Shown: positions 38,232 through 47,425, counted from the stretch's first letter. The stretch is 64,000 nt of DNA from Herbaspirillum sp. WKF16 (GCF_028993615.1 NZ_CP118632.1:4092001-4156000), one strand, 5' to 3'. Notes: a model not told the origin generated them from the sequence alone. A program made the numbers and translations.

Positions 38232-38535
38232 CGCCGGCGTTCGCGCGTTTCATTTTCGCGGCAGCCGGTTTCAATATCATTTCTGCAATTGCCGGCGCAA
38301 GGCGGTGCAAGCCGCGCATAAAAAATACTGAAAACAGTATTGATATTAGTTAAGCCAAATTCCAATCCAGGTGGGATGAAACATCCCGCAAACGCCCTTG
38401 CGCGTTGATTCCCGCGAATTCGCCCGCGCCTGCGGCCGGCCTTCCATCTGCCGCCGTGGGCCTTGTCCGCCAGCCACATTGCCGGTAAATAGCTTCGCTC
38501 GTATGCGTAACGAAGCTAAGGGAGAGAACGGCATC
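38232..38535. other. Intergenic region with an 18-bp dyad
   Basis: 304 bp between the GGDEF gene and the chemoreceptor. It has an AT-rich centre with the perfect dyad AATACTG-AAAA-CAGTATT (38324-38341). No terminator T-run follows it, so an operator is more likely than a terminator. No gene is supported. Confidence 0.5.
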
Positions 38536-40167
38536 ATGGGGATTTTTGGACTCATAAGAAAAACGAAAGTAGGAATGCGACTGGGCATCGCCTTCGGCAT
38601 CGTGGCGCTGCTGCTGGCGGCGGTCGCGCTGACCTCGGTGGTCAAGATCGGCAACATCAACGAAGCGATCGACCAATTGATGAACGAGCGTTACCTCAAA
38701 GTGCGTTTGGCATTCGAGGTGAAGGAAGCGCTCGATGAGCAGATCAGGCTGGTGCGCGCGATCGTGATCGACACCGGCCGCCCGGAACTGAACCAGCCGC
38801 ATTTCGCGGCGCTGGAGCAATCCATCCGCAAGACGCGGGATGCAATCAACAAGATCGACGCCGCCCAGTTCACCGAAGTCGGCCGCAAGCGCGCCAAGGG
38901 CCTGCAGGATGCCGAGCACAAGTTCGACGACGCGGTGCAGGAGGTCGTGGCGCTGTCGCGCGCAGGCCGGGCCGACGATGCCGCCCACGCCGTGCTGCGC
39001 GGCCTGATGGGTCCGCAAAGCGCCTTCCTGGAGACCGCCAACAGTTTCGTCACGGTGCAGGACCAGCAATTGCGCATGGCCGGCGACAAGGCATTCGCCG
39101 AAGGGGAAATGGCGATCCGGATGGTGCTGCTGTTTTCGGCAATCGCCCTGCTGGCGTCGGTGGCGCTGGGCTTGCTGCTGACCCGCTCCATCGTGCGGCC
39201 GCTGGGTGAAGCGGTCAAGGTGGCGCGCAGCGTGGCCGATGGCGACCTCGGCGCCAGCATCGAATCCGGTGCGAGCGATGAGGCCGGCCAGCTCATGACC
39301 GCGCTGGGCCACATGAACGACAGCCTGCGCCGGATCGTCGGCGAGGTGCGCATGAGCACCGACGCCATCGCCGCCACCTCGACCGAGATCGCCAACGGCA
39401 ACCTCGACCTGTCCGCGCGCACCGAACAGCAGGCCGGCTCGCTGGAGGAGACCGCCTCGGCCATCGAACAGCTGACCTCCACCGTCAAGCAGAATTCCGA
39501 CCATGCCCAGGAGGCCAACCGGCTCGCCGCCTCTGCCGCCGACATTGCACGCCGCGGCGGCGAAGCGATGCGCCAGGTGGTCAGCACGATGAGCGACATC
39601 AACGCATCCTCCGGCCAGATCGTGGACATCATCAGCGTGATCGACGGCATTGCCTTCCAGACCAACATCCTGGCCTTGAATGCCGCGGTGGAGGCGGCGC
39701 GCGCCGGCGAGCAGGGACGCGGCTTCGCCGTGGTGGCGGCGGAGGTGCGTACCCTGGCGCAGCGCTCGGCGGCGGCGGCCAGGGAAATCAAGCAGTTGAT
39801 CGACAGCTCGGCGGCCAAGGTGGCCGACGGCAGCGCGCTGGTTGCACGCGCGGGCGCCACCATCGATGAGGTGGTCGACAGCGTGGGCAGGGTCAGCGGC
39901 ATCGTCGCCGAGATATCCGAAGCCAGCATCGAGCAGCGCGCCGGCATCGAGGAGATCAATCGCGCAGTCACGCAAATGGACGGCACTACCCAGCAGAATG
40001 CGGCGCTGGTGGAACAGGCGGCAGCCGCGGCGCAATCCATGCGCGACCAGGCCGGCCGGCTGTCGCAGGCGGTGCGCGTGTTCAGGATGAATGGCGCCGC
40101 GCAGGATTCGCGGGAGAGCGCGCTGCGCCTGATCGAGGCAAACGGGCCGGCCCTGCTGGAGCCATGA
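38536..40167 (+). CDS. Methyl-accepting chemotaxis protein
   Basis: 543 residues from ATG 38536 (GGAGAG at 38521-38526). TM1 is at about 15-35, with a periplasmic four-helix bundle, TM2 at about 190-215, HAMP and the signalling domain ([14 protein letters not shown] tip, [20 protein letters not shown]). The architecture and tip match the receptor at 18.5 kb, but the periplasmic domain differs and the tail ends ALLEP without a CheR/CheB pentapeptide. The ligand is unknown. Confidence 0.93.
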   Translation: MGIFGLIRKTKVGMRLGIAFGIVALLLAAVALTSVVKIGNINEAIDQLMNERYLKVRLAFEVKEALDEQIRLVRAIVIDTGRPELNQPHFAALEQSIRKTRDAINKIDAAQFTEVGRKRAKGLQDAEHKFDDAVQEVVALSRAGRADDAAHAVLRGLMGPQSAFLETANSFVTVQDQQLRMAGDKAFAEGEMAIRMVLLFSAIALLASVALGLLLTRSIVRPLGEAVKVARSVADGDLGASIESGASDEAGQLMTALGHMNDSLRRIVGEVRMSTDAIAATSTEIANGNLDLSARTEQQAGSLEETASAIEQLTSTVKQNSDHAQEANRLAASAADIARRGGEAMRQVVSTMSDINASSGQIVDIISVIDGIAFQTNILALNAAVEAARAGEQGRGFAVVAAEVRTLAQRSAAAAREIKQLIDSSAAKVADGSALVARAGATIDEVVDSVGRVSGIVAEISEASIEQRAGIEEINRAVTQMDGTTQQNAALVEQAAAAAQSMRDQAGRLSQAVRVFRMNGAAQDSRESALRLIEANGPALLEP

Positions 40168-40197
40168 AGGGCGCGGCAACGCAGACCGGCGCACGAG

Positions 40198-40239
40198 AAA
40201 AAAACGGCCCACATCGCTGTGGGCCGCTCCCTTGAAACC
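40198..40239. repeat. 42-bp repeat copy 1 (terminator unit flanking the receptor gene)
   Basis: A7 tract, the CGGCCCACA hairpin, and CTTGAAACC. It matches copy 2 at 43147-43188 at 37 of 42 positions by my count, in the same orientation. The two copies bracket the siderophore-receptor segment. Confidence 0.8.
40205..40226 (-). terminator. Terminator of the siderophore receptor gene
   Basis: CGGCCCACA and TGTGGGCCG around TCGC. On the minus strand it is followed by T7. The plus-strand side lacks a T-run, so it serves the receptor gene. Confidence 0.85.
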
Positions 40240-40280
40240 GGCGCCGGCGCCGATCATTCCCGCTGTCTTCCACCTGCCGA

Positions 40281-42503
40281 TCAGAAGGTGTATTTCGCCG
40301 TCACGTTGAAATTGCGCGGTTCGCCGAAGGCGCTCGCGCTGTCGGCAGTGGAACCGATGGTCTGGTAGTAGACCTTGTCGAACAGGTTGGTCACCGAGAA
40401 GCGCAGGTCCAGGTTCTTGTTGACCTGGAAGCCGCCCAAGAGGTCGAACAGCGTGTAGCCGCCCTGGCGGATCGCATTGGCGGTGCGGTACATCTCGCTC
40501 TGGGAGCGCGCCGCGCCGCCGATGCGCCAGCGGTTCAGCTCGCCCGGCAAACGGTACATGGTCGACAGGCGCAGCGTGCGCGCCGGACGGTCGGTGGCGA
40601 AGCGCGCGCCCGGCAAGTTCGCGCCGGACTGCGCCGTGTAGCGTGCGGCATTGTAGGTATAACCGCCGCTGACCTGCCACGAGGACGTCAGCGCGCCCAC
40701 CGCCTGCAGTTCATAGCCGCGGTTCTGCACCTCGCCCGCCGCCACCGAGCACGAGGTCAGCCCGGGCGAGCAGGAACCCACCGGCAGCGACTGCGCCAGG
40801 TTGGTCTGCTTCATCTGGAAGACGGCTGCGCTCACGTTCAGGGCGCCATCCAGCAATTCGCCCTTGATCCCCACTTCGGTGTTCGAGCCGGTCACGGCAG
40901 GCAGCACCTTGCCCGTCGCATCCACGCTGGTTTGCGGAGTGAAGACGCTGGTCCAGCTGCCGTAGACCGAGTAGGTCTTGTTGAGGTCGACCACCAGCGC
41001 CGCGTAGGGGGTGATTTCGCTGTTGATCTTGTACTTGTTGGTGACCGCATTGGTGACGGCGCGCGGGTTCACCGATTCGGTGTCGTACCAGTCCGCACGC
41101 GCGCCCAGCAGCAGCGCCAGGGGATCGGCCAGCTTCAAGCGCGAGGTGCCGTAGAGGCTGCTCTGCTTCACCCGCGTCACCGATGCGTAGTAGTAGTTGT
41201 TGACATTGGGATAAGGCGCGGAGGCCGTGTTCCAGGTCGGCAGGTTGAAGGCGTAGTTGTAGGTGGGATCGTTGTAGCCGGCATCCTGCGTGATGCGGCT
41301 GCGATAGGACGCGCCGACCACCAGTTCATGCTTCTGGCCGAACAGGCCGAAGGGGCCGGTAGCCTGCGCATCCAGGCCCAGCTGGCTCCGATCGTACTTG
41401 AAGATGTTGGCCGGGGTCAGGGCAAAGTTGGTGTCGCCGGCGCCGCGCGCGATGCCGGTGAGCAGCGAGTCCAGCTCATCTTTCATCGCCTGCGCCGCCA
41501 GCTTCACTTTCCAGCTGTTGTCGAAGCGCGTCTCCAGCTCGGTGAACACCCGCGTGTTGGTCTTGTTCCAGTAGGCCCAGTCCGGCGCGTTGTTGACCGA
41601 GCGGTCCATGTTCAGGAAGCTGCCGTTGCGGGCCGTCGGCAGGCCGTACCAGCTCGATCCCAGGTTCTCTTCCTTGTTGTAGCTGAAGCCCACGCTCAGG
41701 GTCGAGTCGCGCGTGAGGTCGGCGTCCACCGTGGCGTAGACCAGGTTGCGCTTCTGGCGGTAATTGGTGATGAAGGTGTCGGCATCCGAACTCGCCACCA
41801 CGGCGCGGCCGCGCACCGTCTTGGCTTCGTTGAGCGCGCCGCTGGCGTCGATCTCGCCGCGGAAGTTGTTCCAGCGGCCGGCGCTGCCGGTGATCGAGAC
41901 CTGCGTCTCGCGGGTGGGACGCTTGCGCACCAGGTTGATCACACCGGAAGGATTGCCCGCGCCGATCATCATGCCGGCCGAGCCGCGCAGCACTTCGACG
42001 CGGTCGTACATGGCCAGGGTGTTGAAGCCCAGCGTGTCGCCATCGGCCGAGAACGGCAGGCCGTCCATGGTGTACATGTTGATGGCGAAGCCGCGCGAGT
42101 AGATGCTGCCGCGCTCGGTGGCGCCGCGGCTCAGGCTCAGGCCGGGCACCACATTGACCAGGTCTTCGATCGACTGGATGTTGCGGTCGTCCATCTGCTG
42201 GCGCGTGACCACCGAGATCGACTGCGGCGTTTCACGCGGCGTGAGGTTCAGGCGGGTGCCGGTATTGACGCTGTTGACGATGTACGACCCCGTCCCCTCG
42301 CTGGCGCCGATCCGGTCCGACACCACCTTGACCTCAGGCAGCGCCTCGGCGGCGCCGTCCTGGCCTGATTGTGCCTGCTGCGCCCAGGCGCTGCCCGCGC
42401 CCAACGTGGACAAGGCCATGGCCGCGCAGGCGCAGCGCAAGGCGCGCGCCATCTGGCGTGGCGCGGGTATGGCTGCGCGCGGGTCGATTCGAGTTTGCTT
42501 CAT
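40281..42503 (-). CDS. TonB-dependent siderophore receptor
   Basis: 740 residues from ATG 42503 (AGGAA upstream). A signal peptide runs to about residue 41 (GSAWA). There is no STN signalling domain. A TonB-box-like LPEVKVVSD comes at about 54-62, followed by the plug (PRETPQSISVVTRQQMDDR, then GFAINMYTMDGLPF) and a 22-strand barrel ending in the aromatic NVTAKYTF. The type is that of ferric-hydroxamate/pyoverdine receptors (FhuE/FpvA-like). It imports a ferric siderophore made by itself or others. The only Fur-like site is about 460 bp upstream; there are no siderophore synthesis or transport genes nearby. Confidence 0.93.
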   Translation of the reverse strand: MKQTRIDPRAAIPAPRQMARALRCACAAMALSTLGAGSAWAQQAQSGQDGAAEALPEVKVVSDRIGASEGTGSYIVNSVNTGTRLNLTPRETPQSISVVTRQQMDDRNIQSIEDLVNVVPGLSLSRGATERGSIYSRGFAINMYTMDGLPFSADGDTLGFNTLAMYDRVEVLRGSAGMMIGAGNPSGVINLVRKRPTRETQVSITGSAGRWNNFRGEIDASGALNEAKTVRGRAVVASSDADTFITNYRQKRNLVYATVDADLTRDSTLSVGFSYNKEENLGSSWYGLPTARNGSFLNMDRSVNNAPDWAYWNKTNTRVFTELETRFDNSWKVKLAAQAMKDELDSLLTGIARGAGDTNFALTPANIFKYDRSQLGLDAQATGPFGLFGQKHELVVGASYRSRITQDAGYNDPTYNYAFNLPTWNTASAPYPNVNNYYYASVTRVKQSSLYGTSRLKLADPLALLLGARADWYDTESVNPRAVTNAVTNKYKINSEITPYAALVVDLNKTYSVYGSWTSVFTPQTSVDATGKVLPAVTGSNTEVGIKGELLDGALNVSAAVFQMKQTNLAQSLPVGSCSPGLTSCSVAAGEVQNRGYELQAVGALTSSWQVSGGYTYNAARYTAQSGANLPGARFATDRPARTLRLSTMYRLPGELNRWRIGGAARSQSEMYRTANAIRQGGYTLFDLLGGFQVNKNLDLRFSVTNLFDKVYYQTIGSTADSASAFGEPRNFNVTAKYTF

Positions 42504-42963
42504 GTCATTCCTGTTCAGTAAGAGCGATTGGGGGCTTGCGGCCTGCGCATGCAGGACCTGATTGGTCTTGTCGCCAACTTGATGCGGCTCGGGAATGAAG
42601 AATTGAGGACGCGCACGCGCCCTCCGCAGGCGCGGATGCGCCACGGCATGGATCTACATGGAGGTGTATGGCCGGGGAGATGGTCCCGGCGCTGGCGTCT
42701 GAATTCGATGTGCGCCTGCCTGGCGTGGCAGGGCGCTGCGTGCATCCAGAGGGCTGCTTCTCACCTGATTGCCTGGCTGGGCAACAGGTCACGCATGAGA
42801 CGCCCCTGGATGCACTCGCTGGATGTATTTCCGGCCGGTGACCCGATGGCTTGCCTGCTGCGGACGGCATGCCCTGGATCCCTGCCATTTCTTTTACTGC
42901 TCTCCCGCCTCAAGGGCATCTGGCGCGGCGGCACATGCGATGAAGCACGTGCCAACACACTCA
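42504..42963. other. Long leader region between the Fur-like box and the receptor start
   Basis: 460 bp upstream of the receptor with no convincing gene. A minus-strand frame of 127 codons (42888-42505) ends one base before the receptor start but is Ser/Cys/Arg-rich and has no ribosome site. I see no B12, TPP or other known riboswitch block. If the Fur-like box marks the promoter, this is an unusually long 5' leader. Confidence 0.5.
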
Positions 42964-42988
42964 AATAACAATGAGAATCGTTATTATT
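42964..42988 (-). promoter_or_regulatory. Fur-box-like operator
   Basis: Bases 42967-42985 match the 19-bp Fur consensus at 14 positions by my alignment. The outer arms AATAAC (42964-42969) and GTTATT (42980-42985) are perfectly complementary. The surrounding sequence is strongly AT-rich in an otherwise GC-rich window. It probably gives iron repression of the receptor gene. Confidence 0.7.
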
Positions 42989-43146
42989 CTATATTTACAA
43001 TAGTTTTCGAACAAGGAAGGACTGACGACTTGTCAGCAAAAACACACACTCCGCAGGATTGCGACGGGCACTCCGATTGCCCCCTGACAGCGCGCGCGGA
43101 CCTGCGGGGCCAATGATTTTCTTCGACGCGACATGCGCCAAGGGCA

Positions 43147-43188
43147 AAAAAAACGGCCCACATTACTGTGGGCCGTTTTCTTGAAACC
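43147..43188. repeat. 42-bp repeat copy 2 (tRNA-Thr terminator unit)
   Basis: Copy 2 of the repeat at 40198-40239, directly abutting the 3' end of tRNA-Thr (43189). The stem is identical except for the two loop bases; three further differences lie in the CTCC/TTTT stretch. Confidence 0.8.
43154..43175 (-). terminator. Terminator of tRNA-Thr
   Basis: CGGCCCACA and TGTGGGCCG around TTAC. On the minus strand it is followed by T8; it also has TTTT on the plus side. Confidence 0.85.
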
Positions 43189-43264
43189 TGGTGCTGGCTG
43201 CAGGACTTGAACCCGCCACCCCCTGATTACAAGTCAGGTGCTCTACCAGATGAGCTAAGCCAGC
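43189..43264 (-). tRNA. tRNA-Thr(TGT)
   Basis: A 76-nt cloverleaf with encoded CCA. Acceptor arm GCTGGCT pairs with AGCCAGC, and the T-arm contains GGTTCAAGTCC. The anticodon loop CTTGTAA gives TGT, reading ACA and ACG/ACU by wobble. It is 25 bp downstream of sspB on the same strand. Confidence 0.97.
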
Positions 43265-43289
43265 AAAAACTACAGCCGGCGATTATAGC

Positions 43290-43772
43290 CTACTTGATAC
43301 GGGTCAGTACAGGACGGCCGCCTTTTTTTGGCGGTTCCGGATCGTCGCCGCCATTGTCCTGGCCATCGTTGCCCTTCTTTTCAGGCTCTGAGACGGGCAC
43401 CGAGGACAGCACCGGCGCGCTGTCTTCCGGCTGCTCGGCGGCGGCCGGCGCGGTGGCTGGATTGGGGGCTTCGAAGGCCATGCCCTGGCCGTTCTCGCGG
43501 GCGTAGATCGCGATCACGTTCTCGACCGGGATCAGGATGTCGCGGGAGACGCCGCCGAAGCGCGCGGAGAAGCTGATGGTGTCGTTCTCCATCTTCAGGC
43601 CGCTGGTGGCTTCAAAGCTGATGTTGAGGACGATCTCGCCGTTCTTGACGAACTGCATCGGCACCCGGGTGCCGCTGTCGACCACCACGGCGATGTGGGG
43701 CGTATAGCCGTTGTCGGTGCACCATTCGTAGATGGCGCGCAGCAGGTAGGGCTTGGTGGAAACTTCAGGCAT
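43290..43772 (-). CDS. sspB: ClpXP protease specificity-enhancing factor SspB
   Basis: 160 residues from ATG 43772. The folded ssrA-tag-binding domain covers about 1-105 (STKPYLLRAIYEWCTDNGYTP start, NISFEATSGLKMEN, FSARFGGVS). A flexible acidic linker follows, ending in the basic hydrophobic XB tip GRPVLTRIK that docks on the ClpX zinc domain. It delivers ssrA-tagged and other substrates to ClpXP. It lies directly downstream of sspA, as in most proteobacteria. Confidence 0.95.
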   Translation of the reverse strand: MPEVSTKPYLLRAIYEWCTDNGYTPHIAVVVDSGTRVPMQFVKNGEIVLNISFEATSGLKMENDTISFSARFGGVSRDILIPVENVIAIYARENGQGMAFEAPNPATAPAAAEQPEDSAPVLSSVPVSEPEKKGNDGQDNGGDDPEPPKKGGRPVLTRIK

Positions 43773-43908
43773 GACAGATGTGGTTGCGATGCCGGGCGGG
43801 GCCCGCATCTGTGCCGGCTGCGCCGGGGTGGAACTGCAAAAGAACTGGACAACTCGGACTGCTGCCGCGCGCCCCGCCCGATCGGACAGGAGGCGCGGCG
43901 GATGCGGC

Positions 43909-44520
43909 TTAACGGCGCATGACCTTTTCCGACGGGGTCAGCGCTTCGATGTAGGCCGGACGCGAGAAGATGCGTTCGGCGTACTTCATCAGCGGCGCCG
44001 CGGTCTTGGACAGCTCGATGCCGTAGTGATCGAGGCGCCACAGCAGCGGGGCCAGGGCCACGTCCAGCATGGAGAACTCGTCGCCCAGCATGTACTTGTT
44101 CTTCAGGAACAGCGGGGCCAGCTGGGTCAGGCGGTCGCGGATTTCATTGCGGGCCTTCTCCTGGTTCTTTTCGGCGGCCTTGGACTTTTCGTTTTCCAGC
44201 GTATGCACGTGGACGAACAGTTCCTTCTCGAAGTTGAACAGCATCAGGCGGGCGCGGGCGCGCATCAGCGGGTCGGCCGGCATCAGTTGCGGATGCGGGA
44301 AGCGCTCGTCGATGTACTCGTTGATGATGTTGGATTCGTACAGCACCAGGTCGCGCTCGACCAGGATGGGCACCTGGCCATACGGGTTCATGACGGAAAT
44401 GTCTTCCGGCTTGTTGAACAGGTCAACGTCGCGGATCTCGAAATCCATGCCCTTTTCGAACAGGACAAGGCGGCAGCGTTGCGAGAATGGGCAGGTCGTG
44501 CCCGAGTAAAGAACCATCAT
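43909..44520 (-). CDS. sspA: Stringent starvation protein A (GST fold)
   Basis: 203 residues. A thioredoxin-like N-terminal domain (MVLYSGTTCPFSQRCRLVLF, PVLVERDLVLYESNIINEYI-like block) and an all-helical C-terminal domain (FNFEKELFVHVHTLE). It is a GST-fold protein without GST activity that binds RNA polymerase and reprograms late/acid-stress transcription. It is downstream of petC in the conserved petABC-sspA-sspB order, 99 bp after it. Confidence 0.95.
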   Translation of the reverse strand: MMVLYSGTTCPFSQRCRLVLFEKGMDFEIRDVDLFNKPEDISVMNPYGQVPILVERDLVLYESNIINEYIDERFPHPQLMPADPLMRARARLMLFNFEKELFVHVHTLENEKSKAAEKNQEKARNEIRDRLTQLAPLFLKNKYMLGDEFSMLDVALAPLLWRLDHYGIELSKTAAPLMKYAERIFSRPAYIEALTPSEKVMRR

Positions 44521-44619
44521 TTTTTCAGAGCCCTAAAAACAAAAGGGGGGCGAGACGCATAACGCTCACCCCGGGTACGCAATTCCGCCGAAACAGCGCG
44601 GATACGAGATTTTACTTTT

Positions 44620-45384
44620 TTACTTGACGTTTTTCCAATAGGAGGCGTTTAAACGCCACGTCAGGACCAGGAAGATGCCCAGGAACAACAGCACCCAGAC
44701 GCCCAGCCGTTTGCGCGTGTTCTGCGCGGGCTCGGCCATCCATTCCAGGTAGCCGACCAAATCGGCGACGGCGTTATCATAGTCGATCGCGCTCATCTTG
44801 CCCGGCTTGATCTGCTCAAATCCTGTGAATTTGTGGATAGTTTTGCCCTCTTCGTGAGGATCTTTCTCCTCAACGTACTTGGGAGTCCGGATTCCTTGCA
44901 ATTCCCACAACACGTGCGGCATGCCGACGTTGGGGAACAGCATGTTGTTCCAGCCGGTGGGGCGGCTGTCGTCCTTATAATAACTGCGCAGGTAGGTATA
45001 AATCCAGTCCGGGCCCGATCCGGCCTCCGACGCCTTGGCCCGGGCGATCACCGAAAGATCCGGCGGAGCGGCGCCGAACCAGGCCTTGGCGTCGGCCGGC
45101 GACATCGAAATCTTCATCAGATCGCCGACTTTCCCCTCTGTAAACAACAGGTTGCCCTTGATCTGCTCTTCCGACAGGCCGATGTCGCGCAGGCGGTTGT
45201 AGCGCATCGATGAGGCCGCGTGGCAATTCAGGCAATAGTTGACGAACAGCTTGGCGCCGTTTTGCAACGCGGAAACATCCTTGGTGCGGTCGGGCGCATG
45301 GTCCAGCGGGAAACCGCCCTCGTTGGCCAAGGCCAGCGCGGGCAGCAGCGCCAGCGTCGCGATCACTTTCTTCAGCAATGTCAT
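44620..45384 (-). CDS. petC: Cytochrome c1 of the bc1 complex
   Basis: 254 residues from ATG 45384 (AAGGA upstream). A signal peptide ends near residue 19 (ALALA). The haem site CLNCH is near residues 50-54 in FVNYCLNCHAASSMRYNRL, and the distal Met is in the NVGMPHVLWELQG region. A C-terminal anchor (VWVLLFLGIFLVLTWRL) holds it in the inner membrane. It passes electrons from the Rieske centre to cytochrome c. It is third in the operon petA-petB-petC. Confidence 0.96.
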   Translation of the reverse strand: MTLLKKVIATLALLPALALANEGGFPLDHAPDRTKDVSALQNGAKLFVNYCLNCHAASSMRYNRLRDIGLSEEQIKGNLLFTEGKVGDLMKISMSPADAKAWFGAAPPDLSVIARAKASEAGSGPDWIYTYLRSYYKDDSRPTGWNNMLFPNVGMPHVLWELQGIRTPKYVEEKDPHEEGKTIHKFTGFEQIKPGKMSAIDYDNAVADLVGYLEWMAEPAQNTRKRLGVWVLLFLGIFLVLTWRLNASYWKNVK

Positions 45385-45407
45385 GTTCTTGTCCTTTGGC
45401 GGCTGGC

Positions 45408-46814
45408 TTAGTGCGGATGGAAGGTCACGCGGTCGGGCACCTGTTTGAAGGTGCCGGCGGCGCTCCACCAGGGCATCAGCAGGAAGAAGCCCAGGTAGAT
45501 GAAGCTGCAGACCTGCGCCACGGTGGTACCGATGGCGGTCGGCGGCTGCACGCCCAGATAGCCCAGCGCAACGAAGGCAATGCCGAAGACGAGATACACA
45601 TACTTGTGCCAGCTCGGACGATAGCGGATCGACTTGACCTGCGACTGGTCCAGCCACGGCAGGCCGCCGAGGATCACCACCGACAGGCCCATCAGCACCA
45701 CGCCCCAGAACTTGGCGTCGAACACCAGCATGCCGCCGATGATGGCCAGGCCGATCACGATGGCGGCGATCTTGAGGGCGCCCGTCAGGCGCGACTTGAA
45801 CACCAGCAGCGCCACGTAGGCCGCCACGGCGGCGATCAGCCAGCCCATGAAGTCGGCCGTGGTCGCGCGCAGGATCGAGTAGAACGGCGTGAAGTACCAG
45901 ACCGGGGCGATGTGCGGCGGCGTCTTGAGCGAATCGGCCGGGATGAAGTTGTTGTACTCCAGGAAGTAGCCGCCCATCTCGGGAGCGAAGAACACCACCG
46001 CCGAGAACACGATCAGGAACACCGCCACGGCGAAGATGTCATGCACCGAGTAGTACGGGTGGAAGGGCACGCCATCCAGCGGCACGCCGTTCTCGTCGGT
46101 GGTTTCCTTGATCTCGACGCCGTCGGGGTTGTTCGAGCCGACTTCGTGCAGCGCGATGATGTGCGCCGCCACCAGGCCGATCAGCACCAGCGGAATGGCG
46201 ATCACGTGGAACGAGAAGAAGCGGTTCAGCGTGGCGTCGGAGACGACGTAGTCGCCGCGGATCCACAGCGACAGGTCGGGACCGATGAAGGGCACCGCGC
46301 CGAACAGGTTGACGATCACCTGCGCGCCCCAGTACGACATCTGGCCCCACGGCAGCAGGTAGCCGAAGAAGGCTTCGCCCATCAGGCACAGGAAGATGCC
46401 CACGCCGAACAGCCATACCAGCTCGCGCGGCTTGCGGTACGAGCCGTAGAGCAGGCCGCGCACCATGTGCAGGTAGACCACGATGAAGAAGGCCGAGGCG
46501 CCGGTGGAGTGCATGTAGCGCACCAGCCAGCCCCAGGGCACATCGCGCATGATGTACTCGACGGAGGCGAAGGCCAGGTTGGCGTCCGGCTTGTAGTGCA
46601 TCACCAGGAAAATGCCGGTGACGATCTGGATCACCAGCACCAGCAGCGCCAGCGATCCGAAGGCGTACCAGAAGTTGAAATTCTTGGGGGCGTAGTACTC
46701 GGAAAGGTGGGCTTTCCAGGTGGAGGTCAGGGGGAAACGGGAATCGACCCAGTTGAGTGCCTTGACGGAGAGCGGCGCGCCCTCAGGCGATTTCTTTTCG
46801 TGAAAAGCTCCCAT
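45408..46814 (-). CDS. petB: Cytochrome b of the bc1 complex
   Basis: 468 residues, a full-length fused cytochrome b (b6 plus subunit IV). It has eight or more membrane helices. The haem-ligand helices contain HSTGASAFFIVVYLHMVRGL and FSFHVIAIPLVLIGLVAAHI, giving two His pairs, and the Qo motif PEMGG (PEWY in many homologues) is visible. It oxidises ubiquinol and pumps protons in the inner membrane. It is 2 bp after petA and 23 bp before petC. Confidence 0.96.
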   Translation of the reverse strand: MGAFHEKKSPEGAPLSVKALNWVDSRFPLTSTWKAHLSEYYAPKNFNFWYAFGSLALLVLVIQIVTGIFLVMHYKPDANLAFASVEYIMRDVPWGWLVRYMHSTGASAFFIVVYLHMVRGLLYGSYRKPRELVWLFGVGIFLCLMGEAFFGYLLPWGQMSYWGAQVIVNLFGAVPFIGPDLSLWIRGDYVVSDATLNRFFSFHVIAIPLVLIGLVAAHIIALHEVGSNNPDGVEIKETTDENGVPLDGVPFHPYYSVHDIFAVAVFLIVFSAVVFFAPEMGGYFLEYNNFIPADSLKTPPHIAPVWYFTPFYSILRATTADFMGWLIAAVAAYVALLVFKSRLTGALKIAAIVIGLAIIGGMLVFDAKFWGVVLMGLSVVILGGLPWLDQSQVKSIRYRPSWHKYVYLVFGIAFVALGYLGVQPPTAIGTTVAQVCSFIYLGFFLLMPWWSAAGTFKQVPDRVTFHPH

Positions 46815-46816
46815 GC

Positions 46817-47425
46817 TCAGGCCTCCCCTTTCTCGTCCTTGCCGATGACAAGTTTATTGTCGCCTTCGAACATGTAACGCGGCACCTGGAGGTTGTCTGG
46901 GGCCGGCTTGTTCTTGTAGACCCGTCCGGCCAGGTCGAACGTGGAGCCGTGGCAGGGGCAGAGGAAACCGCCGTTCCAGTCGTCCGGCAGCGAGGGCTGG
47001 GCGCCGGTCTGGAAGCGCGTGCTGGGGGAGCAGCCCAGGTGCGGGCAGATGCCCACCACCACCAGGATGTCCTTGCGGATGGAACGCCATTCGTTCAGGG
47101 CGTAATCGGGAGTCTCGGAGAAGTCGGTGCGCTTGGAGCTGGGGTCGGCAACCTGGCCGTCGGTCTTCTTGAGCGACTCCAGCATTTCAGGCGTGCGCTT
47201 GAGAATCCACACTGGCTTGCCGCGCCACTCCACGGTGCGCATTTCACCCGGGGTCAACGACGAAATGTCTACTTCGACCGGTGCGCCCGCAGCCTTGGCA
47301 CGCTCTGATGGCTGCAAGGTGGATACGAACGCTCCGGCGGTGGCCAAACCCGCTACGCCGCCGGCTGCACAAGTCGCAACAAGCAAACCTCGTCGACTCG
47401 CGTCGACCTGATTCTCGTCAGTCAT
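46817..47425 (-). CDS. petA: Rieske iron-sulfur protein of the bc1 complex
   Basis: 202 residues from ATG 47425. A twin-arginine motif (ASRRGLLVATC, near residues 10-20) leads the single N-terminal helix, so it is a Tat substrate kept as a membrane anchor. The 2Fe-2S ligands are CPHLGC and CPCHGS, near residues 131-136 and 158-163. It is the first gene of petABC. A TATAAT on the minus strand (47491-47496), about 65 bp upstream, is the likely -10. Confidence 0.96.
   Translation of the reverse strand: MTDENQVDASRRGLLVATCAAGGVAGLATAGAFVSTLQPSERAKAAGAPVEVDISSLTPGEMRTVEWRGKPVWILKRTPEMLESLKKTDGQVADPSSKRTDFSETPDYALNEWRSIRKDILVVVGICPHLGCSPSTRFQTGAQPSLPDDWNGGFLCPCHGSTFDLAGRVYKNKPAPDNLQVPRYMFEGDNKLVIGKDEKGEA

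Noticed and set aside
42505..42888. 127-codon minus-strand frame ending one base before the siderophore receptor
   Set aside because: Ser/Cys/Arg-rich without domain or ribosome site; more likely untranslated leader. Kept as an open question in the leader finding.
43909..44520. Ordinary glutathione S-transferase
   Set aside because: The fold is GST-like, but the position between petC and sspB and the sequence blocks identify SspA.
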